Assembly (NCBI GenBank): GCA_034005145.1
Contig: JAVEVH010000043.1
Coordinates: 1 to 6,158, forward strand
Direction of reading: 5' to 3'
Length of the DNA stretch: 6,158 nt
From: JAVEVH01 sp034005145
GTDB lineage: Bacteria; Patescibacteriota; Dojkabacteria; SC72
The stretch's first letter is position 1, and the number at the start of each line of letters is the position of its first letter. Shown one piece after another: positions 1-5,955 of this stretch. A model generated the notes under the pieces. The model was not told the DNA's origin. It ran no database searches and saw only the letters and a program-made list of their open reading frames with translations. The translations under genes and the position numbers were made by a program.

Positions 1-685
1 CAGTTGGTTGTCTTCCTAACCTTGTAGTTAGAGTACCATTTACCTTATTAAACTTATTAATAGTTTCTATCATATGAACAGGAACACGAATAGTTCTTGC
101 TTGATCAGCAATAGCTCTTGTAATAGCCTGTCTAATCCACCATGTAGCATATGTAGAGAACTTAAAACCCTTGTGGTAATCAAATTTCTCTACTGCTCTC
201 ATTAAACCGATATTACCCTCTTGTATTAAATCTAATAGCTCTAAACCACTCTTACTGTACTTCTTAGCGATACTTACAACCAGTCTTAAGTTCGCGGTTA
301 TTAATAGCTGTCCTGCCTCTTTATTCCCATCCTCAATTCTCTTAGCAAGAATTACTTCCTCTTCAGCAGTAAGTAAAGGAATCTTACCTATCTCGTAAAG
401 GTATGACCTAATAGCATCTGTTGAAATACTAGATTGAATTGTTTTAAGAATCCTAATCTTTTTCTCTAAGGTTAACTGTTCTGCATCCTTAACTAAATCC
501 TCTTCTGGTTCTAATACCTCTATATCATTCTCCTGTAGTTCTTTAAATATATCATCAAGTAAAACAATATCATCCTCCACTGTAGGAAATACCTCAAGAA
601 TATCCTCTTGAGAAAGAAAACCTTGTTCTTTACCTTTCTTAACTAAATCTTTTATATTTTTTGATTTGTTTGAAGAGTTACCCAT
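1..685 (-). CDS. rpoD: Primary sigma-70 factor (RpoD/SigA type), N-terminal part, cut by window edge
   Basis: This gene runs off the left edge; 228 codons from ATG 685 are visible. It encodes the promoter-recognition subunit of RNA polymerase. Residues 11-60 look like region 1.1 (GKEQGFLSQEDI, then an acidic stretch), the autoinhibitory domain typical of primary sigma factors. Region 1.2 is near 88-120 (AIRSYLYEIGKIPLLTAEEE). Region 2 follows: ANLRLVVSIAKKY at 131-143, LLDLIQEGNIGLMRAVEKF at 150-168, the -10 melting/recognition stretch FSTYATWWIRQAITRAIADQ at 176-195, and TIRVPVHMIETINK at 198-211 leading into region 3. Regions 3 and 4 lie outside the window. ATG 685 is chosen because it is the only usual start codon after an in-frame stop at 739-737. 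No Shine-Dalgarno sequence precedes it. The region 2.3/2.4 match is close to textbook RpoD, so the family is certain; the gene symbol follows from region 1.1 plus these motifs. Confidence 0.96.
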   Translation of the reverse strand, partial: MGNSSNKSKNIKDLVKKGKEQGFLSQEDILEVFPTVEDDIVLLDDIFKELQENDIEVLEPEEDLVKDAEQLTLEKKIRILKTIQSSISTDAIRSYLYEIGKIPLLTAEEEVILAKRIEDGNKEAGQLLITANLRLVVSIAKKYSKSGLELLDLIQEGNIGLMRAVEKFDYHKGFKFSTYATWWIRQAITRAIADQARTIRVPVHMIETINKFNKVNGTLTTRLGRQPT

Positions 686-693
686 TAATAGTG

Positions 694-702
694 TGATATA
701 AT
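694..702 (+). promoter_or_regulatory. Extended -10 promoter for the 710-1054 gene (leaderless)
   Basis: TGATATAAT is a perfect extended -10 element (TGnTATAAT). Its last base, 702, lies 8 bases before the ATG at 710, so the expected start of transcription (708-710) falls on or within 2 bases of the start codon. No Shine-Dalgarno sequence exists upstream. The nearest -35-like hexamer, TTGAAG at 670-675, is 21 bases away and probably too far, which fits an extended -10 promoter that does not need a -35. The element sits in the 24-base gap between two divergent start codons. Confidence 0.65.
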
Positions 703-709
703 TTAATAT

Positions 710-1054
710 ATGGAAAAGCCGATAAAGAAAAACAATTTAAATGAAAAAAAACAATTTTATATTGAAACTATTGCTAAGTTTTGTGATAAATGTGGACTTC
801 CTTATTCTGAAAGTGATTTAGAAATAATTCAAGATACAAATATATCGAGTATTATACACTTCTCTTGCTCTAATTGTAAATCTAATCATATAGCAACATA
901 TATTAAACCGATAGGAATTAGTAATAGGATGCCTATTAATACAGACTTAGAGATAGAGGAGATAGGGAAATTTGCTACTAAAAAGGAAACTTCTGTTGAG
1001 GAGATATTAGAAGTATATCTATATCTTAAGAGTAAGGAAAAGGTTGTTATATAG
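710..1054 (+). CDS. Small CxxC/CxxC (zinc-ribbon-like) protein, unknown function
   Basis: This 114-residue protein has no signal peptide or membrane segment and is presumably cytoplasmic. Two knuckles, C25-D-K-C28 and C53-S-N-C56, are 24 residues apart, the usual layout of a zinc ribbon; each is preceded by an aromatic residue (FC, FSC). The hydrophobic stretch 46-52 would form the strand leading into the second knuckle. After it comes a conserved-looking stretch with IGISNRMPINTDL at 68-80, then a C-terminal helix (about 95-108, SVEEILEVYLYLK). I recall similar short proteins with CxxC pairs, a TDL motif and a terminal helix among Patescibacteria hypothetical proteins, but cannot name a family. 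It could bind nucleic acid or a protein partner; this is a guess from the fold. It is divergent from the sigma-factor gene and converges with the DUF4012 gene. ATG 710 fits the leaderless promoter just upstream. The stop is TAG. Confidence 0.85.
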   Translation: MEKPIKKNNLNEKKQFYIETIAKFCDKCGLPYSESDLEIIQDTNISSIIHFSCSNCKSNHIATYIKPIGISNRMPINTDLEIEEIGKFATKKETSVEEILEVYLYLKSKEKVVI

Positions 1055-1057
1055 AGG

Positions 1058-1077
1058 TTATCTCTGCCAAGAGATAA
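1058..1077. terminator. Perfect hairpin at the convergent gene ends (possible bidirectional terminator)
   Basis: TTATCTCT (1058-1065) and AGAGATAA (1070-1077) form a perfect 8-bp stem with a GCCA loop. The hairpin starts 3 bases after the TAG of the plus-strand gene and includes the TAA of the minus-strand DUF4012 gene, so it lies at the 3' end of both transcripts. There is no U-tract on either side, so it is not a classic intrinsic terminator; it may act as a weak terminator or as 3'-end protection. Confidence 0.4.
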
Positions 1078-4060
1078 AGAAATTCTTATCGGAGGATAAT
1101 TCAAATCTACCATTTATACTACTTTCTATCCTCGTTAAACCTTCACTACTTTCTATATTCCAATCTGTAGGATAGTTTATAGATATATTATATGCATCTT
1201 TTTTACTTCCTGGTTGTTTGTATATATCTATATCCATTTCATAGTGTGTATCTGTTTTAAGGAGAGAGAAATTAGTAGAGTTACTATCTTTTACCATCCT
1301 ATATTTAATCTCTAAGAGTTTTGTCTCCTTAGTTGGTGTATTAAACCAACCTCCTATTATTTTATATCCGTTCTCATCATATATATCATATTCATTATTA
1401 TCAAAACCCTTTATACCAGTTACAGTAGCATTGTAAGGGATATATATCCTTAAGTAGTTTGTATATTCACCCTCTGGATATACATCTTTAGTAGAATCAT
1501 TTTGTATGCCTATTTGGTATTTATACTCTATTGCACTCTCATCCTTTATATCTATATCTAAGGTATGGTTCTTTTTAATATATAGATTAGCCTTGTTTAA
1601 ACCCCAGTTCCAATCAATATTAATTGGAGCAGAATTAAACTTTAAGTCCAAATTACTATCCCATCCATTCTCATCTGCATATCCCCTTGCTGTTGAATTC
1701 TTAAAGGTAAAAGACATATGTTTCTCTTCTAAGGAAGTAGAAAAGATTTCATATATCTCTCTATACCCATCTATATTAGAAGAAAAGACCTTTTTAAGAA
1801 CTACATCAAAGAGATCTGTTAAAAACACTGATTTACGACTTGAGCTAGGAGAATCACCCTGTGTATTTTCAAATATTTTACTGTAAAGATTTTCTGGAGT
1901 TACTAACTCATTCTCTCCTGGTACTTCTACACCTCCCCATTTATCTAAAAGTCTTTGTATTAACACGGTATCTACTACTATTACACCATCTAAGTCATTA
2001 CCTTTCTCTAGGTCATATATAAACTGTTCAGAGGAAAGTAGTACGTTATCTAAATTAGGATCCCAGTTAACCAATGGGAATGAGTAAGGGATATCTTTAA
2101 AGGCCCTTAGTAATGATGATGGAGTCTTATATGAGTGTCCCTGTAAGTTTAATGTTGTTTGTGCACTATATATATCATCTACAAACATCTCCCTTATTTG
2201 TCCTCCCTCTATAGCTATTACAGCGTAGCTAGATATCCATCCTCCTGTACTTCTTAGTTCTCCGTTTTCCTGAAGAAGTATTAAATATCTCTTTCTTTCA
2301 TTTACTCCAAGTACATCTGGTATGAATTGAGAGACTTTCTCTAATGGTTTAACAGTATTATTAATCTCTGTAATTAAATCTTTATACTCTATTACAAAAT
2401 CTTTTATTACATTTGGAATCTTTCTGGTATCTACAGAAGTAATTAAATTTTGAGCTAGAGACATCTTATATATCCCCTCTCTTAAAACATATCTATTTTG
2501 ATCTGTAGCCTTTAGATATTGGCTATATTCCTTGATATCTGTTGTATCTTGATCTAGTGATATTGAGGGCTCAAAGTCTTTAAGATATTCTCCTAAAGGT
2601 CTTAAACTAATTACTAAATCATTTATACCATCCCCTATATATTTGGTACCCTGTACAATCTGATCTAAATTCTTGTAGGTATCTCTGGTATTAGTAATTT
2701 TAAATATCCAGTATATCCTATTAAAGTTATTCTCGACCCTTAAGGTGTTTCTAGAGATACTATCGGTATGTTTTTGAATATCCTCAAAGTCTAAATTAGT
2801 TACAGACTCTTTTAATACTGAACCCTTACTATATATTAGGTATCCTCCAAGTGATATTCCTATTAGAGGTGCTATTAGGAAATATATTGAAAGGAATGCT
2901 AATACGCATAGAAATACTGTTTTAAAAATCTTAAAGTAATTAATAGAGTGGAAGAGTTTTTCTGGCTGACTCAATGCTTTAAATGGAGAAAGAAGAGAAT
3001 GAACAAACAATCCTAATTTAGTTTTACTTACATTTGAAGTATCTGTTTGTTTTATACTACTTCTTTTCCCCTTTGTTTTATCTACTTCCCATTTTTTATC
3101 TGAACTTTCATAGTAAGCTTGTATTTGCCCAATTATACTTTCTTCTAAGGATATATTCTGTTTCCATCCAAACTGTTGTGCATTAGGAGCAGGTACATAC
3201 AAATCTTGTAAGATTGTACTATTATCATCCCTTTCTATGAACTTAATAGCTCTGGATTCAACATCTAGTTCTAAGAGTTTATATGCTAATGAAAGTGTAG
3301 TGTAATCATTCTTATTACAAAGAGATATTACTTCCCCTTTAGTTTCATCGGAGAAAGTTAATTTTAAAATACCGTATATTGCATCACTCTCGTGTATTAG
3401 ATTATGTATCTCAAGTCCTTCACCCTCAATTTCAATTTGAGGCTTTTTAGTAGCATCTGTAAGTAATTTATGTAATATATCATCCCTTATTTCACTTACA
3501 CCCTTGCCTACTACTGTACCAAGCCTTATTATCCTAAGATTTGCTTTTGTCTTATCTACAAACTCTGCAGCATAGTTTTCTCCATATCTTTGTAATTCTA
3601 GTGGAGAGTAAGGCTTACTCTTACCATCCTGTTGATTATTTATTCTATTAGAAAGCTCTCTATTTAATCTTAGAGAGGTTATTAATGATATCTTAGCTTT
3701 ATACTTGTTAGCAGCATTTAAACTAGTATTAAGATAGTCAGTCTCAGCAAGGAAATCTTTACTGTCTATCCGTGTACTCTCTTGGGTTTTCTCCCCAAGC
3801 ATATAGTAGAGATAATCTATTCGAGCAATCTTTTCATAGAAAGATTTTAATCCTTTGAAGTCTATAAAGCTGACCTTACCTGTCTTTTTTAACTGAGTGA
3901 AATACTGTTTAGAACTATTGGTATATTTATCTATTATTACAACATGACTACCCTGTTCAAGGAGGGTTTTAGCTAAAAGGTAGGAGATGTAGTTACCTCC
4001 ATGTACTATTATGGATACAGGTGTTTGTCCTTTAATTTTACTCAAATCTTGATTACTCAT
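1058..4060 (-). CDS. SDR/epimerase-like domain fused through a membrane region to DUF4012
   Basis: This 1000-residue protein has three parts. Residues 13-310 resemble an extended SDR (NAD-dependent epimerase/dehydratase): a beta-alpha-beta start (VSIIVHGGNYISYLLA, acidic D44 after the second strand), SLITS at 125-129, YGENYAAEFV at 159-168 where YGxSKxxAE is usual, and LRIIRLGTVVGKG at 175-187. The glycine motif is degraded (GGNYIS) and the YxxxK lysine is Tyr163, so catalysis is doubtful. A hydrophilic linker (320-350) leads to one or two membrane segments at 379-410. The remainder is DUF4012: helical 411-580, then RYLILLQENGELRSTGGWIS (591-610), FVDDIYSAQ (626-634), DGVIVVDTVLIQRLLDKWGG (691-710) and a beta-rich C-terminal region. 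The SDR-like part should be cytoplasmic and DUF4012 outside. A TTG at 4078 would add six residues, but ATG 4060 has AGAGG six bases upstream and overlaps the PEGA stop by 8 bases (ATGAGTAA). DUF4012 function is not established; a role in surface glycopolymer work is inferred. Confidence 0.9.
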   Translation of the reverse strand: MSNQDLSKIKGQTPVSIIVHGGNYISYLLAKTLLEQGSHVVIIDKYTNSSKQYFTQLKKTGKVSFIDFKGLKSFYEKIARIDYLYYMLGEKTQESTRIDSKDFLAETDYLNTSLNAANKYKAKISLITSLRLNRELSNRINNQQDGKSKPYSPLELQRYGENYAAEFVDKTKANLRIIRLGTVVGKGVSEIRDDILHKLLTDATKKPQIEIEGEGLEIHNLIHESDAIYGILKLTFSDETKGEVISLCNKNDYTTLSLAYKLLELDVESRAIKFIERDDNSTILQDLYVPAPNAQQFGWKQNISLEESIIGQIQAYYESSDKKWEVDKTKGKRSSIKQTDTSNVSKTKLGLFVHSLLSPFKALSQPEKLFHSINYFKIFKTVFLCVLAFLSIYFLIAPLIGISLGGYLIYSKGSVLKESVTNLDFEDIQKHTDSISRNTLRVENNFNRIYWIFKITNTRDTYKNLDQIVQGTKYIGDGINDLVISLRPLGEYLKDFEPSISLDQDTTDIKEYSQYLKATDQNRYVLREGIYKMSLAQNLITSVDTRKIPNVIKDFVIEYKDLITEINNTVKPLEKVSQFIPDVLGVNERKRYLILLQENGELRSTGGWISSYAVIAIEGGQIREMFVDDIYSAQTTLNLQGHSYKTPSSLLRAFKDIPYSFPLVNWDPNLDNVLLSSEQFIYDLEKGNDLDGVIVVDTVLIQRLLDKWGGVEVPGENELVTPENLYSKIFENTQGDSPSSSRKSVFLTDLFDVVLKKVFSSNIDGYREIYEIFSTSLEEKHMSFTFKNSTARGYADENGWDSNLDLKFNSAPINIDWNWGLNKANLYIKKNHTLDIDIKDESAIEYKYQIGIQNDSTKDVYPEGEYTNYLRIYIPYNATVTGIKGFDNNEYDIYDENGYKIIGGWFNTPTKETKLLEIKYRMVKDSNSTNFSLLKTDTHYEMDIDIYKQPGSKKDAYNISINYPTDWNIESSEGLTRIESSINGRFELSSDKNFFISWQR
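1086..1099. repeat. Second short hairpin next to the convergent junction
   Basis: TTATC (1086-1090) and GATAA (1095-1099) form a perfect 5-bp stem around a GGAG loop, 8 bases from the stronger hairpin and sharing its outer TTATC/GATAA arms. It lies inside the last codons of the DUF4012 gene and downstream of the plus-strand gene. A 5-bp stem in AT-rich DNA may arise by chance. Confidence 0.25.
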
Positions 4061-4703
4061 CACTTGCCTCTGTTTCAAAACTTACAGGTGTAGGGAACAT
4101 ATACCCTTTAATATTAAGAGTATATCCCTCTCTTACAATAATGGGGACTTCTAGATCCTCATAACCGTTACTCTTTAGCTTAATCTTATACTCTTTATTT
4201 ACTAATTCAATATTAGTAGCAGGAGTATTTTTTAAGAATTCATCATCAATATAGATCCTGCTATCAGGAGCATTAGAGGTTACTGTAATCTTACCTTTTC
4301 CACTATCTCCTGTATTATCCTGTGTATAGTAGATTACTACCCCATGTAGGTTATCTCCTGGCCCTATTTCAACATTAATTCTAGAGGTACTATTTTTAGT
4401 TAATTGAATATTAAAGATATGTGGTTTGTAAAATCCCTCTATATTTGAAGTCCTCGCAAGCTCAATTTCATATTCACCTGATACTAAGCTTTGGATATTA
4501 GCAGGGGTTTCTCCATACTCTTTTCCATTTATTTTAACAGTAGATTTACCATTAGGAGTAGTAATTTCTAGGGAGGTATTCTGGTAAAAACTCTTTATTA
4601 AAGGCAATTTCTTTATTATTCCATCTAAAGGTACGAAGAAGAAAAAAAGAGAGAGCGCAAAGACAAGGAATATTATTATTAAGGCAGATTTCCATTTATT
4701 CAT
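4053..4703 (-). CDS. Membrane-anchored protein with two PEGA domains
   Basis: This 216-residue protein begins with a short positively charged N-terminus and one membrane segment (about 7-25, ending FFFFVP). There is no lipobox cysteine, so it is probably an uncleaved anchor with the rest outside. Two PEGA-type beta domains follow. The first, about 44-112, has VKINGKEYGETPANI and SGEYEIEL. The second, about 138-199, has RIYIDDEFLKNTPATNIEL, then EYKIKLKSNGYEDLEVPI. In each, a short 'x-V/I-D/N-G/D' hairpin is followed by a TP turn and a strand ending in a lysine/glycine-rich loop, which is the PEGA pattern. PEGA domains occur in surface proteins and are thought to mediate binding or extension from the envelope; no catalytic residues are expected. 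The gene has its own sigma-70 promoter 9-37 bases upstream and overlaps the DUF4012 gene by 8 bases, so the two are probably made together. The stop is TAA. Confidence 0.9.
   Translation of the reverse strand: MNKWKSALIIIFLVFALSLFFFFVPLDGIIKKLPLIKSFYQNTSLEITTPNGKSTVKINGKEYGETPANIQSLVSGEYEIELARTSNIEGFYKPHIFNIQLTKNSTSRINVEIGPGDNLHGVVIYYTQDNTGDSGKGKITVTSNAPDSRIYIDDEFLKNTPATNIELVNKEYKIKLKSNGYEDLEVPIIVREGYTLNIKGYMFPTPVSFETEASDE
4067..4071 (-). promoter_or_regulatory. Shine-Dalgarno site that fixes the DUF4012 start at 4060
   Basis: AGAGG, read on the minus strand (4071 to 4067), lies six bases before ATG 4060, a standard spacing. It lies inside the end of the PEGA gene and downstream of the alternative TTG at 4078, so it supports ATG 4060 and translational coupling. 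It is the clearest ribosome binding site in the window. Confidence 0.7.
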
Positions 4704-4706
4704 ATA

Positions 4707-4724
4707 CCTTAATTATATTCAAGG
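4707..4724. promoter_or_regulatory. Imperfect palindrome centred on the -10 box (possible operator)
   Basis: The 18 bases from CCTT to AAGG form an imperfect inverted repeat in which 7 of 9 positions pair, with the TATAAT of the PEGA promoter at its centre. A repressor bound here would block RNA polymerase. The AT-rich core lowers the significance, and no regulator gene is adjacent. Confidence 0.25.
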
Positions 4725-4740
4725 ATAGGGGCTTTGTCTA
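4712..4740 (-). promoter_or_regulatory. Sigma-70 promoter for the PEGA-DUF4012 pair
   Basis: On the minus strand, TAGACA (4740-4735) and TATAAT (4717-4712) are separated by exactly 17 bases: 5/6 and 6/6 matches to the consensus. The predicted +1 is about A4705, giving a leader of about two bases before ATG 4703. An AAGG at 4710-4707 is too close to the ATG (three bases) to be a good Shine-Dalgarno site. The promoter fills the 42-base gap after the WecA-like gene, so PEGA and DUF4012 can be transcribed independently of the genes upstream. Confidence 0.75.
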
Positions 4741-4746
4741 TAAAGC
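4731..4746. repeat. Short inverted repeat with the -35 box in its loop
   Basis: GCTTT (4731-4735) and AAAGC (4742-4746) are a perfect 5-bp inverted repeat around a six-base loop that holds most of the TAGACA -35 element. It begins at the TAG stop of the WecA-like gene. It could be a weak 3' hairpin of that transcript, but the stem is short and has no U-tract after it. Confidence 0.2.
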
Positions 4747-5954
4747 TAATATGAGTATTTTGATTCGGGAGAAGCCTCTTTAACTTTTTCCTTCCTATTT
4801 GCCTTGTAATTTATAAATACAATAAATGCGATTACAGCAGATATTCCAAATATTAAGGCAAAATATCTTAAAGCTCCCGTAGAAAGTATAGCTAATGAGC
4901 CTACAAGTAAGGAGATGGAGGCCTCTATTAATAGAATCTGTCTACTAGAGAGATTTAGTTTTAATAGCTTATGATGTAAGTGAGAGGTATCATTTATTCT
5001 CATTAGGTCTAAGAGATTTTTAGGTTTATACGTTATATATCTATACACTATTACATACATAGCATCTATTAGAGGTATAGCTAAAAGCATTATTGTAGTT
5101 GAGAATTTAACTCCACTTACTAATGCTAATACACTAATTAAAAACCCATATATTGATTTCCCACTAGAACCAGACATAATTTTAGGAGAGGGGAATGCGA
5201 AGTAAAGAAGAGAGATTAGAGTACCTGCTATTAATATACTTATTGAAGAGGAAAAAAGTGAGAAAGTTCTTACCCCGATTACAAAAAGAAGCATAAATAT
5301 TATTAATGAGTATGATTCTACTAATCCAGGAGATCCGCCTACCCATTTTACAGAATTAATACAAAGTAGTATCCAAAGAATTAATAGTAAGTCACCAGGA
5401 AATACAAATGAAAGTGGAATACTAAGTATTTGAGTACTCCATGTAAGTGCTGTTAGATTAAGGAAATCATCAGTAAAAAAACTAATATTTCCTAAATCTA
5501 TAATGGAGATTGCTATTATACTTGCAGCTAGTAATTGATACCCTATCTGAATTTTAGAAGAGAGATTAAAAATATCATCTAATACAGATCCTACTACTAG
5601 AATTAAAGTAGCTAATATTATTGGTACTGTAAATCCATCTAATCTAAACAGTAGGAGCATACCTATTAATACAGGTATTGCTACTGCTAGTCCTCCTAGT
5701 GCAGGTGTTTCTACCTCATGTATAGCCTTCTCTGGATTATCAAATTCTCTATCTCTTCTTCTTATCTTCGGTTTATATATTGCTCCCCATTTAGTAGCTA
5801 GTTGCCCTATTATTGGTATAACTATAAAGGCAAATATTAACCCGAAAAGAAACAAAGGCCAGTAATTTAGATACTTACTGTAGTCATCTCCTACATTAGG
5901 GTTATATATTTTCAAAATATCTTCTAATATTTTAGAGGGTATAGATATATCCAT
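4746..5954 (-). CDS. WecA/MraY-family membrane protein with altered active-site motifs
   Basis: This 402-residue polytopic membrane protein has about ten hydrophobic segments. The family transfers sugar-1-phosphate from a UDP-sugar to undecaprenyl phosphate, the first step of many wall and surface polysaccharides. Family landmarks in order: TPALGG at 83-88, LDDIFNLSSK at 125-134 with QLLAA at 140-144, PKIMSGSSGKSIYGF at 257-271, PLIDAMYVIVYRY at 294-306, and HLHHKLLKL at 325-333. Two motifs are altered. The usual NxxNxxDGxDGL reads NSVKWVGGSPGL (200-211), losing both aspartates and the second Asn. The usual FMGDSGS reads IMSGSSGKS, with Ser263 in place of the catalytic or metal-binding Asp. 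The reading frame is intact, so this is not decay. The N-terminus has 30 extra residues before the first membrane segment. ATG 5954 follows the upstream stop by one base (TAATATG), without a Shine-Dalgarno sequence, which implies coupling. Family membership is clear; enzymatic activity is uncertain. Confidence 0.85.
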   Translation of the reverse strand: MDISIPSKILEDILKIYNPNVGDDYSKYLNYWPLFLFGLIFAFIVIPIIGQLATKWGAIYKPKIRRRDREFDNPEKAIHEVETPALGGLAVAIPVLIGMLLLFRLDGFTVPIILATLILVVGSVLDDIFNLSSKIQIGYQLLAASIIAISIIDLGNISFFTDDFLNLTALTWSTQILSIPLSFVFPGDLLLILWILLCINSVKWVGGSPGLVESYSLIIFMLLFVIGVRTFSLFSSSISILIAGTLISLLYFAFPSPKIMSGSSGKSIYGFLISVLALVSGVKFSTTIMLLAIPLIDAMYVIVYRYITYKPKNLLDLMRINDTSHLHHKLLKLNLSSRQILLIEASISLLVGSLAILSTGALRYFALIFGISAVIAFIVFINYKANRKEKVKEASPESKYSY

Positions 5955-5955
5955 A

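Noticed and set aside
696..710. 15-base mirror repeat (ATATAATTTAATATA) in the divergent gap
   Set aside because: A mirror repeat made only of A and T is expected by chance here and is not a protein-binding inverted repeat; the -10 element explains its left half.
886..1113. Minus-strand open frame of 75 codons
   Set aside because: It overlaps the end of the DUF4012 gene and most of the CxxC protein gene antisense; its sequence looks like a reverse translation of those genes.
1506..1886. Plus-strand open frame of 126 codons
   Set aside because: It lies wholly inside the DUF4012 coding sequence on the other strand, matches no family, and lacks a promoter or ribosome site; it is a shadow of the real gene.
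4746..5954. Pseudogene interpretation of the WecA-like gene
   Set aside because: The frame is intact over 402 codons, membrane segments and several motifs are well kept, and the changed motifs are neat substitutions without indels, so a functional variant is more likely.
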